Source: Clostridiaceae bacterium | Lineage (GTDB): Bacteria; Bacillota; Clostridia; Lachnospirales; Lachnospiraceae | DNA length: 64,000 nucleotides | NCBI GenBank assembly: GCA_902363735.1 | Contig: CABJBA010000002.1 | Span: forward strand, 454,686 to 518,685 | Direction of reading: 5' to 3' | In this document: one piece after another, positions 1-9,140 of the stretch | How the letters are laid out: each line of letters opens with the position of its first letter | Position numbering within the stretch: the stretch's first letter is position 1 | Program-made: the position numbers and the translations under genes | Notes under the pieces: generated by a model | What the model was told of the DNA's origin: nothing | Database searches by the model: none | What the model saw: the letters and a program-made list of their open reading frames with translations, nothing else

Positions 1-1356
1 GGCGAAATTATACGAAGTGCCGGCTCCCATACGGATATATCCGAACTGAAAAAGTACGAGGATGAGCTGATGCGCCTGGCGTACGAAGATTATTTGACAC
101 ACCTTCCCAACAGGATCGCTTTTTATGAGAAAGTGAAGTGGGAATTATCCGGATGTCCGGAGCAGAAAAAGGCTTTGATGTTTATTGATATTGATAATTT
201 TAAATACATAAATGATACCTTAGGGCATGTATGCGGAGATAAACTGATATCCCAAATCGGCGAACGTCTGATGGAGTTGTCATGCAGCAATCAGTCTGTT
301 TACCGGATCGGCGGAGATGAGTTTATTGTATTTGTACATCATTACGGAACCATTGATGAAGTTACCTCTATTGCAGAAGCGGTAATTCAATCCTTCGGAC
401 AATCGTTCAAGCTGCCAGAATGCACGTTAAATATTACAGTATCTTTAGGAATTGCACTGTATCCGATTCATGGGAATGATGTGGACACTCTTTTAAAATG
501 TGCAGATATGGCAATGTATAAAGCAAAATCAATTGCCCATGGACGATATATTTTCTATACCCGGGACATGGATATGAAGGTTCAGGAGCGCATGACCCTG
601 GAAAACGAACTGCGCAGGGCATTGGAGCGCGACGAATTCAGCCTTAGTTATCAGCCCCAGCTGGATATTGAGTCCGGAAAAATTCATTCTATGGAAGCAC
701 TGCTGCGGTGGAATAATCAAAATCTGGGTTCTGTTTCTCCTTTAAAATTTATAAGTATAGCAGAGGAAACTAATTTAATAAACCCCATTGGAGACTGGGT
801 TTTGTTAAACGCATGCAAATTTTTAAAAAGTCTTCATGACCAGGGATACTCAGGACTGTCCGTTTCCGTAAATGTTTCTATCATCCAGTTAATGCAGCAT
901 GATTTTACGGAAAAGGTCATAAAGACACTTTCACAGACGGAGCTGGAACCTGAATATGTGGAACTGGAAATTACAGAATCAGTGCTGATTGAGTCCTATG
1001 AGGTGATTAAGGATAAGCTGATGGAATTAAGGGAAAAAGGAATCAAAATTGCTCTCGATGATTTTGGCACCGGATACTCGTCTCTCAGCTACCTGACCCA
1101 TATTCCCATTAATACACTGAAAATTGATAAAATGTTTGTGGATACCATATTAAATGACAGTGACGGAACTTCTCTTACCAGCATGATTATTATGATCGGA
1201 CGTAAGCTGGGCCTTTCCATTGTTGCCGAAGGTGTGGAAACAGAAAATCAGCTGCTGTATTTAAAAAAGCATAATTGCCATATGATTCAGGGATATTATT
1301 TCAGTAAACCTCTTCTCCAGGAAGAAATGATTGATTTACTGAATAAAGACTTATAA
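1..1356 (+). CDS. GGDEF-EAL cyclic-di-GMP enzyme, 5' end missing
   Basis: The reading frame is open from base 1, so the gene starts before the window; the first internal ATG at 70 lies inside the conserved start of the GGDEF domain (AYEDYLTHLPNR) and is not the real start. The visible part is a diguanylate cyclase (GGDEF) domain followed by a phosphodiesterase (EAL) domain. Seen: YRIGGDEF, with no RxxD inhibitory site at the usual spacing, then MEALLRW, ITESVL, DDFGTGYSSLSYL and AEGVET, so the EAL catalytic motifs look intact. By family knowledge it makes and/or breaks cyclic-di-GMP; the complete EAL motifs favour hydrolysis. The missing N-terminus probably carries PAS or membrane sensor domains. 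The next gene starts 51 bases downstream. Confidence 0.93.
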   Translation, partial: GEIIRSAGSHTDISELKKYEDELMRLAYEDYLTHLPNRIAFYEKVKWELSGCPEQKKALMFIDIDNFKYINDTLGHVCGDKLISQIGERLMELSCSNQSVYRIGGDEFIVFVHHYGTIDEVTSIAEAVIQSFGQSFKLPECTLNITVSLGIALYPIHGNDVDTLLKCADMAMYKAKSIAHGRYIFYTRDMDMKVQERMTLENELRRALERDEFSLSYQPQLDIESGKIHSMEALLRWNNQNLGSVSPLKFISIAEETNLINPIGDWVLLNACKFLKSLHDQGYSGLSVSVNVSIIQLMQHDFTEKVIKTLSQTELEPEYVELEITESVLIESYEVIKDKLMELREKGIKIALDDFGTGYSSLSYLTHIPINTLKIDKMFVDTILNDSDGTSLTSMIIMIGRKLGLSIVAEGVETENQLLYLKKHNCHMIQGYYFSKPLLQEEMIDLLNKDL

Positions 1357-1407
1357 ACCTCTGCTTCTGTGACCTGTGTAGCCACTGGAAAAGGAGATTT
1401 GAAATAG

Positions 1408-2931
1408 ATGTATATTTATATTTGGATTATGCTTATTGCCGTCATAGCTTCCGCCATCCTAATGGTATATGCAGTTGCAAATAATAATTCTGAAAAAGCT
1501 TTTTTCCTGATTTTTTCGTCTGTCTGTACATTTTTATATACAGTAGGTTATCTCCTGGAAATGATTTCCCCTACATTGGAAGCGGCTTTTATGGGTGTCA
1601 GGGTGCAGAAGATTGGCAATCCTTTTATTGTAATACTGAATTATCTTTTTTTGCGGGATGTCTATGGAGAAAAGCGGTTCAGCCGCCGTATGTACTGTCT
1701 TCTCTTTGCACTCCCTCTGTTTAACATGTTTACGATTCAAGCATTTCCTCTGGTAAAGCTGCATTATACCCATATTCAATACTTCCATAACGGTTTTATA
1801 GCGAACTGCCATGGGTATGCCGGCCCCATGAGTTATATAGCGACTGGGTATAATTTTGTGCTGCTCTCTTTGACCCTTCGCCGTATTTTAAAAAATTTAA
1901 AAAGAGGAGGCAAGCTGCAAAGACATCAAAATCTCTGCCTTTTAATATCGATTCTGATTCCGTTTGTGGTCAATGTTTATCACACCCTATCCTACAACTA
2001 TCTCAGACTTGACTTAAATCCCTTTGCAGTTTCGGTTTCTGCTGCTTTGCTCTTGTATTCTGTCCGAATTCAAAACTTGCTGAATGCAGTTCCTTTAGCC
2101 CGCGCCCAGGTAATTGAGTCCATGACAGATGCATTTATCGTCTGTGGCAGGGATTTCACCTTTCTCGATGCAAACCAGGCGGCTAAGGAGCTCTTTCCTG
2201 AACTGAACACCCTTCCTCCCGGAGAAACCATGGAACGGATGAAGGTGATTGAGCGGGAGAGTGAGCTGGCTCTTCCCATAAATGGTGAAATGCGGTTTTA
2301 TAAGATCACTCAGACTCCGATTTTTCAAAATAGTAAAAACAGCGGTATCTGCATCGTGTTCCACGATATCACAGACAAGGAAAACCAGTTGAAGCAGCTA
2401 TATGGCAAAGCCACCTTCGATCCTTTGCTGCATATTTACAATCGGGCTTCATTTTTTGACAGAGCCAATTCAAGGCTGAGTGAGGATACCGCAAAAAATA
2501 ATTCTTACGGACTTCTGATGATTGATCTCGATCATTTTAAGCAGGTAAATGATACTTATGGCCACTCCTGCGGTGATATTGTGCTGGAAACCATTGCTGT
2601 CATTGTAAAAGGCCATTTCCGTAAAAGTGATCTTGCCGGACGCTATGGAGGGGAGGAAATTGTTGTTTTACTGGAAAATATTTTATCGGAAAAAATGGTT
2701 TTTCTGGTAGAAAAACTTTGCAGGATTATTGAAGACACTACAATTTCCTGTCAGGAAAATAATTTACATGTCACTGTCAGCATCGGAATGGCATATTCCC
2801 CTGCCGGAGGCTCACACAGTCTGGATGATATGCTGATCCAGGCGGATTCTGCACTGTATAAAGCAAAGAACAATGGACGCAACCGCTCCTTGTTATATAA
2901 AGAAACGGAAGGGCTTCCGGTAACATACTGA
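1408..2931 (+). CDS. Membrane 7TM-PAS-GGDEF diguanylate cyclase
   Basis: A 507-residue protein starting at ATG 1408 after AAGGAG. Residues 1-215 are strongly hydrophobic with about seven membrane segments, resembling the N-terminal 7TM region found on some histidine kinases and cyclases. Residues about 225-330 are a PAS-like module ending in IVFHDITDKENQ. Residues about 340-500 are a GGDEF domain with MIDLDHFKQVNDTYGH and the active-site variant GGEEI. RKSD at the correct spacing upstream is an intact RxxD product-inhibition site. The family converts two GTP into cyclic-di-GMP. It is sandwiched between two GGDEF-EAL genes and probably shares their signalling context. The activating signal cannot be read from the sequence. 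Confidence 0.9.
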   Translation: MYIYIWIMLIAVIASAILMVYAVANNNSEKAFFLIFSSVCTFLYTVGYLLEMISPTLEAAFMGVRVQKIGNPFIVILNYLFLRDVYGEKRFSRRMYCLLFALPLFNMFTIQAFPLVKLHYTHIQYFHNGFIANCHGYAGPMSYIATGYNFVLLSLTLRRILKNLKRGGKLQRHQNLCLLISILIPFVVNVYHTLSYNYLRLDLNPFAVSVSAALLLYSVRIQNLLNAVPLARAQVIESMTDAFIVCGRDFTFLDANQAAKELFPELNTLPPGETMERMKVIERESELALPINGEMRFYKITQTPIFQNSKNSGICIVFHDITDKENQLKQLYGKATFDPLLHIYNRASFFDRANSRLSEDTAKNNSYGLLMIDLDHFKQVNDTYGHSCGDIVLETIAVIVKGHFRKSDLAGRYGGEEIVVLLENILSEKMVFLVEKLCRIIEDTTISCQENNLHVTVSIGMAYSPAGGSHSLDDMLIQADSALYKAKNNGRNRSLLYKETEGLPVTY

Positions 2932-2951
2932 GATAATAATGCCATAATGTG

Positions 2952-2980
2952 TTGAAATTTGTTATATTTTGTGGTAAATT
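2952..2980 (+). promoter_or_regulatory. Candidate promoter for the third c-di-GMP gene
   Basis: TTGAAA at 2952-2957 and TAAATT at 2975-2980 are separated by 17 bases. It lies 190 bases upstream of the likely start at 3172, leaving a long leader in which I see no strong structure. It is a pattern match only. Confidence 0.35.
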
Positions 2981-3171
2981 ATAGGTGATAAGCACGTATG
3001 CTAATATCTTAATAAGGAAATACGGATGAAATACAAAATGCTTATGCAGCAAGCATATACTGCATTATTGAGTATGAAAGAAAAGGTGATCTGCTGTATT
3101 TTTAATGGTGGATTGCCTTTTATGTATATCCGGATAGGTGGGGTGCTTTTTAAGTGCTAGGGGGAGTTATG

Positions 3172-5730
3172 ATGAAAAGTAAATATTTCAGATATATAAT
3201 TTTGCAGGCAGTGACTATGTTCGTGATTTTTGCGACTATCGTGTTCCTTCTTTTGCGTTATCAGCAGACAAAAAACAATTATCTTCTATTAAGTATCGGC
3301 CAATCTGTTTCTTATTCTGTCCAGCAGCATGTATCCATAACAGAAGGTATTCTGGCTTCATTATCCTATAACTATGAAATTGATCCCAATATTGACAAGC
3401 AGAAGTTTGATATTCTGGCGGCTCAATATATGAAAGAAAATTCTGATATTCTCTACATCCAGCATAAAGACAAGGATACCATTACAGATATGGTGTTTCC
3501 TGATACTTATGCTTACACATTGGGCGCTTCTTTAAAAGGACGTCCGGAGGTAGAAGAAGCGATTAACAAGGCTATTGTACAGCGGATCACAACAGTCAAT
3601 GATCCCTTTATCCTTCAGGGCACAAAGGATATCCTTGGCCTGGTTATCCGGTATCCTCTCTACAAAGAAGAGCAGTTTGACGGTTTTTTTGTGGTTGTCT
3701 TTGATTTGAAATCCTACATCAATACAATGGTAAATGAGGTGGTTCCGGATTTCTACCACATCAGCATTTATGACAAAAAAGGAGGGGTTATTTGGCAGGA
3801 CTCAGGTGCAAAGGGCAGATCAGTACATACCATCCGGGTTCCGGTCATGGATAATTACTGGCTTGTAAGCCTGTGGAAGGAAAACATACCGGAAGTTGGA
3901 GAAGCAGTCATACTGTTTGTACCGCTGATTGTTCTTCTTCTGGCAGGAACCCTCACTTTTTTACAGGCGGATCTATTTAAAAAGGATGAGGACATCCAGC
4001 ACTTTGCCAGCCTTCATAATGAACTGAAAAGGGTGAAGGAAAGTTATACCCTGGCTTTAGCCAGCGCCAATGACGCTCTTTGGGAGTGGAATCTCTTTAC
4101 AGATGAAGTCATTACCTCGGACAAATGGATTGATATTACAGGAAATAAGCTGAAAGGCCAGGGCTTTGGTGCCATCATACAGGAGGAGAATATTCATCAG
4201 GAGGATTTTCAGGAGCTGCTGGTGACATTTGAAAAATGTTTAAAGGGCCTGGCCCCGGAATTTCACAAGGAATACCGTATAAAGAACAAGGACAACGGCT
4301 ATACCTGGGTTTTAAACCGTGGAAAGGTTTATTTAGACGAATTTAATGTTCCAAATAAGATTGCCGGAGCAGTGTCCAATATAGATGAACGGAAACAAAG
4401 GGAATCAAAGATAGAATATATGGCATTTTATGATATGCTGACAGGACTGCCCAACAAGTTCCGGTTCATGGGAATACTGGAAGATACCCTGAAAAGTATG
4501 GAGGAGGAGCCGGGCAGGTATTCCATTTTAATGATTGATTTGGATAATTTCAAGAACCACAATGATCTTTTGGGGTTGGAGGTTTGTGACCAGCTTCTGA
4601 ATCTGGCAGCCAGCAGGCTGACACAAATTTCCGGTCCGGAAAATCTGGTAGCCAGATTTGGGGGCGATGAATTTTTGATATTGATTAGAAACTATAATGA
4701 TTTAAAAGAGGTGGAAGCCCTTTGTCAGAGTATTCTGCGCATTTTTAACAATCCGTTTTCCCTGATGAAAAAATCGGTTTACCTATCTGTCAGCATTGGT
4801 GTGGTTCATTGTTTTGAATTCGGACAAACTGCAAGCGATGTGCTGCGAAATGCCGATACAGCCCTTAATAAAGCAAAAGAAAGCGGAAAAAACCAATACT
4901 GCATTTACGATGACCAAATGCACCATGACATTATCAGAAAGTCCAGTGTGGAGGTATGTATCAGGGAGGCTCTTGAGAAAGACAGCCTGATTATATACTA
5001 CCAGCTTCAGCAGGATTTGCGGCAGGACCGGGTCAGAGGTGTAGAGGCCCTTGCAAGACTCTATTCTGAGGAGCTGGGCATGATTTCTCCTCTTGAGTTT
5101 ATTGCAGTGGCTGAATACACAGGACTGATTATCCCTCTGGGGAGCTGGATATTGAAAAATGCCTGTATTCAGGGAAAGTCCTGGATTGATAAGGGATATG
5201 AGTTTGGTAAGATGTCTGTCAACATTTCCGTATACCAGCTTCACAATGAAGGCTTCTATGATTTTGTAAAGGGTGTTTTAAATGAAACCGGTTTTCCAGT
5301 GGACAGGCTGGAACTTGAGATCACAGAAAGTGTGCTTTTGGAGTTTTCAAAGAACAACATTGAAACCCTAAAAAAAGTCAGAGCCCTTGGCATCAGCATT
5401 GCTCTTGATGACTTCGGCACAGGGTATTCGTCTCTTAACTATTTAACAGCTCTGCCCATTGACGTTTTGAAGATTGACAAATCTTTTTTAGGAAAGGCCA
5501 TGGAAAGAGAAACAGAGAATCAAGTGATACGAAGCATCATAGAGCTGGCTCATGGGCTGAATCTGAAGGTAGTATCTGAGGGCGTGGAGACAGAGGAGCA
5601 GAAACACCTTCTGGAAGAAATGGGATGCGACTATATTCAGGGCTATTATTTTGCCAGACCCAATGATGCGGATAAAGTTGAGGAATGGTTTACAAAAGAA
5701 AATGAAAGCGGTAACCATTTTAGAAAATAA
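3172..5730 (+). CDS. Membrane sensor PAS-GGDEF-EAL protein
   Basis: About 852 residues. I place the start at ATG 3172 because AGGGGGAG ends five bases before it; the frame is open to a GTG at 3154 and an ATG at 3169. A membrane segment near residues 8-28, about 220 extracytoplasmic residues resembling a Cache-type sensor, and a second membrane segment (VILFVPLIVLLLAG) precede a PAS domain (ASANDALWEWN), GGDEF and EAL. ARFGGDEF is intact, but the GTP-binding stretch reads NDLLGLEVCDQ where the family usually has NDxxGHxxGD, so cyclase activity may be weak. EAL motifs (VEALARL, EITESVL, DDFGTGYSSLNYL, SEGVET) look complete. The likely net role is cyclic-di-GMP hydrolysis in response to an external ligand. 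A terminator hairpin follows. Confidence 0.9.
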   Translation: MKSKYFRYIILQAVTMFVIFATIVFLLLRYQQTKNNYLLLSIGQSVSYSVQQHVSITEGILASLSYNYEIDPNIDKQKFDILAAQYMKENSDILYIQHKDKDTITDMVFPDTYAYTLGASLKGRPEVEEAINKAIVQRITTVNDPFILQGTKDILGLVIRYPLYKEEQFDGFFVVVFDLKSYINTMVNEVVPDFYHISIYDKKGGVIWQDSGAKGRSVHTIRVPVMDNYWLVSLWKENIPEVGEAVILFVPLIVLLLAGTLTFLQADLFKKDEDIQHFASLHNELKRVKESYTLALASANDALWEWNLFTDEVITSDKWIDITGNKLKGQGFGAIIQEENIHQEDFQELLVTFEKCLKGLAPEFHKEYRIKNKDNGYTWVLNRGKVYLDEFNVPNKIAGAVSNIDERKQRESKIEYMAFYDMLTGLPNKFRFMGILEDTLKSMEEEPGRYSILMIDLDNFKNHNDLLGLEVCDQLLNLAASRLTQISGPENLVARFGGDEFLILIRNYNDLKEVEALCQSILRIFNNPFSLMKKSVYLSVSIGVVHCFEFGQTASDVLRNADTALNKAKESGKNQYCIYDDQMHHDIIRKSSVEVCIREALEKDSLIIYYQLQQDLRQDRVRGVEALARLYSEELGMISPLEFIAVAEYTGLIIPLGSWILKNACIQGKSWIDKGYEFGKMSVNISVYQLHNEGFYDFVKGVLNETGFPVDRLELEITESVLLEFSKNNIETLKKVRALGISIALDDFGTGYSSLNYLTALPIDVLKIDKSFLGKAMERETENQVIRSIIELAHGLNLKVVSEGVETEEQKHLLEEMGCDYIQGYYFARPNDADKVEEWFTKENESGNHFRK

Positions 5731-5777
5731 TGAGGACTTTATAAGGTTTCCTTTAAATTTAAACAGGATTGGTAAAT

Positions 5778-5815
5778 GGCTCCTTCTCTTGGGAGGGGGA
5801 GCCGGGAAGTTTTTG
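5778..5815 (+). terminator. Intrinsic terminator after the c-di-GMP gene
   Basis: GGCTCCTTCTC (5778-5788) pairs with GAGGGGGAGCC (5793-5803) through a four-base loop, with two G-U pairs, and TTTTT follows shortly after. It separates the c-di-GMP genes from recQ. Confidence 0.6.
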
Positions 5816-5945
5816 TGCTTTATTACTTTCTATGTAATTTAAGAATCACTTCTCGCCCCTTTCTGGGAATGAGAGAAAGCATTTCTGTTTTTTCAAGCCT
5901 ATTCGGGCATATATTTATCACCAACTTAAGGAGAAAAGTAATTTT

Positions 5946-7781
5946 ATGAATAAAAATCAGATACTAAAACAATATTTTGGCTACGACAGTTTCCGAGAAG
6001 GACAGGAAACCTTGATTGACAGTATTTTGTCCGGCCGGGATGCATTTGGAATTATGCCCACCGGGTCGGGAAAATCCTTATGTTTTCAAATACCGGCATT
6101 GATGATGGAAGGGATTACATTGGTCATATCCCCCCTCATTGCCCTGATGAAAGATCAGGTGTCTTCCTTAAACCAGGCAGGGATATTTGCGGCTTTTTTA
6201 AACAGTTCTTTGACGGCGGGCCAGTATCGCAAGGCTCTGTCGTATGCAAAAGAAGGAAAATACCCCATTATTTATGTGGCTCCGGAGCGCCTGGTGACGG
6301 AAGAATTCCTGGATTTTGTCCGCAATACAAGAATTGCCATGGTGGCAGTGGATGAAGCACACTGCGTATCTCAATGGGGCCAGGATTTTCGTCCAAGCTA
6401 TTTAAAAATCGTGGAATTTATTAATCAGCTTCCAGTGCGCCCGGTGGTAAGTGCATTTACAGCTACGGCCACCAAAGATGTCCGGGAGGATATCATTGAT
6501 ATTTTAATGCTCCGGGAACCGGAGGTAGTGACCACGGGTTATGACCGGCCGAATCTTTATCTGGGAGTGCAGTCCCCAAAGGATAAGTATGCTGCGGTGA
6601 AAAATTTCATTGACACTCATCCAAACCGGTCGGGAATCATTTACTGCCAGACCAGAAAGCTGGTGGAAGAGGTCTGCAACCGGCTTGGCAGAGAGGGCAT
6701 TTCAGTAACCCGGTATCATGCAGGATTAAGTGATAAAGAGCGGCATCAGAACCAGGATGATTTTATTTTTGACCGCTATCAGGTCATGGTTGCCACCAAT
6801 GCCTTTGGCATGGGAATTGATAAGTCCAATGTAAGGTTTGTCCTTCATTATAACATGCCTAAAAGCATTGAAGAGATGTACCAGGAAATCGGGCGAACCA
6901 GCCGTGATCAGGAACCGGGAGAATGCATCCTTTTTTACAGCGGGCAGGATGTGGTGATGAATCAGTTTTTTATTGACAATAACCAGGACAATCAGGAGAT
7001 GGATGCCCTTACCAGGAAGATTGTGACGGAGCGTGACCGGGAAAGGCTGAAGAAGATGACTTATTACTGTTTTACCAATGAATGCCTGCGGGATTATATT
7101 CTGCGGTATTTTGGAGAGTATGGGTCTAATTACTGCGGGAATTGTGTAAACTGTCTGACCCAGTTTGAAACGGTTGATGTGACGGAAATTGCCAGGGCTT
7201 TGATTGGATGTGCATCTTCCAGCAGGCAAAGGTATGGGGTAAATGTGATCATTGATACCGTCCATGGAGCAAATACCGCAAAAATCCGGCAATATCAGAT
7301 GGACAGCAACCCTTACTATGCTGTGCTGGCCAAGACACCTTCTTATAAATTACGTCAGGTGGTAAATCATTTGATGCTGAAGGAATACTTAACAGTGACC
7401 AATGACGAATATGCCATTGTAAAACTGACAGCTGAATCTGAGAAATTTATGGAAAACAATGAGCCGGTTATGATGAAAATGGCAAAGGAGCAGGAGACTG
7501 TCTTAAGGGAAAAGGCTGGTAAAAAGGCGAAAAAGACAAAGGCCGCAGGCGTGGAACTGACGGAACAGGATGAAGCATTATTTGAAAAGCTGAGAAGGCT
7601 GAGGGCGGAAATTGCCAAAGAGGAAAAGGTTCCTCCTTATATTGTGTTTTCTGACAAGACCCTGGTGCATATGTGTGCCATGAAGCCGGAGACAAAGGCA
7701 GAGATGCTGTCAGTGTCTGGAGTTGGAGAGTTTAAGTATGAAAAGTATGGTGAGCGTTTTTTGCAGAGTATGAATCAGTGA
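5946..7781 (+). CDS. recQ: RecQ-type ATP-dependent DNA helicase
   Basis: A 611-residue 3'-5' DNA helicase of superfamily 2, used in recombination and fork repair. Domains in order: helicase core with MPTGSGKSLCFQ (Walker A), DEAHCVSQWGQDFRPSY (DEAH plus the RecQ aromatic loop), FTATAT, and QEIGRTSRD (motif VI, with S where many RecQ proteins have G); a zinc-binding segment with CLRDYILRYF and CGNCVNC near residues 380-405; a winged-helix RQC region; and an HRDC domain (residues about 530-605). Length is typical for bacterial RecQ. The start follows TTAAGGAGA at a slightly long spacing. It stands alone between a terminator and a TRAP lipoprotein gene. No SOS box is seen upstream. Confidence 0.96.
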   Translation: MNKNQILKQYFGYDSFREGQETLIDSILSGRDAFGIMPTGSGKSLCFQIPALMMEGITLVISPLIALMKDQVSSLNQAGIFAAFLNSSLTAGQYRKALSYAKEGKYPIIYVAPERLVTEEFLDFVRNTRIAMVAVDEAHCVSQWGQDFRPSYLKIVEFINQLPVRPVVSAFTATATKDVREDIIDILMLREPEVVTTGYDRPNLYLGVQSPKDKYAAVKNFIDTHPNRSGIIYCQTRKLVEEVCNRLGREGISVTRYHAGLSDKERHQNQDDFIFDRYQVMVATNAFGMGIDKSNVRFVLHYNMPKSIEEMYQEIGRTSRDQEPGECILFYSGQDVVMNQFFIDNNQDNQEMDALTRKIVTERDRERLKKMTYYCFTNECLRDYILRYFGEYGSNYCGNCVNCLTQFETVDVTEIARALIGCASSSRQRYGVNVIIDTVHGANTAKIRQYQMDSNPYYAVLAKTPSYKLRQVVNHLMLKEYLTVTNDEYAIVKLTAESEKFMENNEPVMMKMAKEQETVLREKAGKKAKKTKAAGVELTEQDEALFEKLRRLRAEIAKEEKVPPYIVFSDKTLVHMCAMKPETKAEMLSVSGVGEFKYEKYGERFLQSMNQ

Positions 7782-7904
7782 CTTTCAGATATAAAACCTT
7801 AACATTTACTATAAAAGATTCCATTCTGGATATAATATCAGTTGTGAGAGGCTGATTTTGACAGCATCTGACAATTAATCTGACTGGAAGGAATTGATAT
7901 TATT

Positions 7905-9008
7905 ATGAAAAAATCAATGGTTTTTTTACCTGTTGTTATTGCAGTGGCATTGAGTCTGACAGGATGTGGTCCGGATTCTGCCGGAAAGAAGAAGCCGGAA
8001 ACCACACTTGCAGAAAGCAGTGATGCAGCAGCCCAGGCAGCGGCAGAGTCTGCACAAGCGGGTTCCAGGGAGCCGGAACTGGTTTTTAAATACGGAGAGG
8101 TAAATCCGGAAGAGAATATCATTGCCAGAGTCGGGCTAAAATTTGCCGAATATGTGGATGAACTGTCTGACGGCCGCATTAAGATTGAAGTATATCCCAA
8201 TGATGCCCTGGGCGATGAAAAATATTCCCTTAATGTACTGCAAAAAGGAGGGGGAGAAGTTGATATGTACAGAGGAAATACCAGCCAGTTGACCGGATAT
8301 GGGTTTAAAAATCTCAACTTGTTCGGCCTTCCTTATGTTTTTGAAAGCCGTGAGGGGATGTGGAAGGTTCTGGAAGATGAAACGCTGGGAAGGAAGTTTT
8401 TATCAGAAGGCAGTGAGGTTGGAGCGGGGATGGTAGGACTGTTCTATACCGATGAAGGCCCCCGCAATCTATTTACTTCAAGGAAAATCAAAGGTATGAA
8501 GGATATTAGAAATAAAAAAATCCGCGTTCAGGAATCGGTCCTGGTGATGGATGTTATATCTGCTTTGGGAGCACAGCCCGTTCCCATGCCCTATAGTGAG
8601 GTTTATGGGTCCCTGGAGACCGGTGCTGTAGATGGTGCGGAAAACCCCTTGCCTGCATATATTTCCAGCAGGTTTTACGAGGTGGCACCTTACTATATGA
8701 TGAGTGAACATATTTTCAGCCCTGGAATTGTTATGATGGCGGAAGAAAAGTGGAATGCCTTAAGTGAAGAAGATCAGAATATTTTACTGGAGGCCGGTAA
8801 GCTGGCTTCCCAATGGAATAAAGAGCACATTGAAGCAGAGGAAGAAGCCCTGCACCGGCAGTTGAATGAATTAGGGGTTGTTGTTATTGAGGTATCCCCG
8901 GAGGAAAAGGAAAGAGCGGTAAAGGAGGAAGAGATCGTCAGAACCAGCTTCACTCCAGGGCTTGAAGATGTTTTGAGAAAAATTATTGATGTTCAAAATG
9001 TTCAGTAA
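7905..9008 (+). CDS. TRAP-type solute-binding lipoprotein (DctP family)
   Basis: A 367-residue substrate-binding protein. Residues 1-20 are a lipoprotein signal peptide with lipobox SLTGC (Cys21), followed by an Ala/Ser/Glu-rich linker to about residue 50. The mature part has DctP-family hallmarks: YPNDALGDE, the conserved arginine region KIRVQESVLVMD, and GAVDGAENPL. The family captures small organic acids outside the membrane for a DctQ/DctM permease. No DctQ or DctM gene is adjacent: recQ precedes it and sbcD follows. It may serve a distant permease or act as a sensor ligand-binder. A TATAAT lies at 7831-7836, but no convincing -35 pairs with it. Confidence 0.9.
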   Translation: MKKSMVFLPVVIAVALSLTGCGPDSAGKKKPETTLAESSDAAAQAAAESAQAGSREPELVFKYGEVNPEENIIARVGLKFAEYVDELSDGRIKIEVYPNDALGDEKYSLNVLQKGGGEVDMYRGNTSQLTGYGFKNLNLFGLPYVFESREGMWKVLEDETLGRKFLSEGSEVGAGMVGLFYTDEGPRNLFTSRKIKGMKDIRNKKIRVQESVLVMDVISALGAQPVPMPYSEVYGSLETGAVDGAENPLPAYISSRFYEVAPYYMMSEHIFSPGIVMMAEEKWNALSEEDQNILLEAGKLASQWNKEHIEAEEEALHRQLNELGVVVIEVSPEEKERAVKEEEIVRTSFTPGLEDVLRKIIDVQNVQ

Positions 9009-9140
9009 TAAACCTGCATTGTCTTGACGTGCCAGGTGAGTTTTGCCTGTTCACAGGGCCTGTATTATGGTATGATTGAAGTACTTTATAATATAGTCCC
9101 ATAAGGTGAATTTGCCCTGGGGGTAAGGAGTGAGCAGTGC

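Noticed and set aside
4783..5244. 153-codon minus-strand frame inside the GGDEF-EAL gene
   Set aside because: Antisense to a conserved coding region, no domain, no ribosome binding site.
7801..7836. Promoter with TATAAT before the TRAP lipoprotein
   Set aside because: No -35 hexamer at a workable spacing; left out as a feature.
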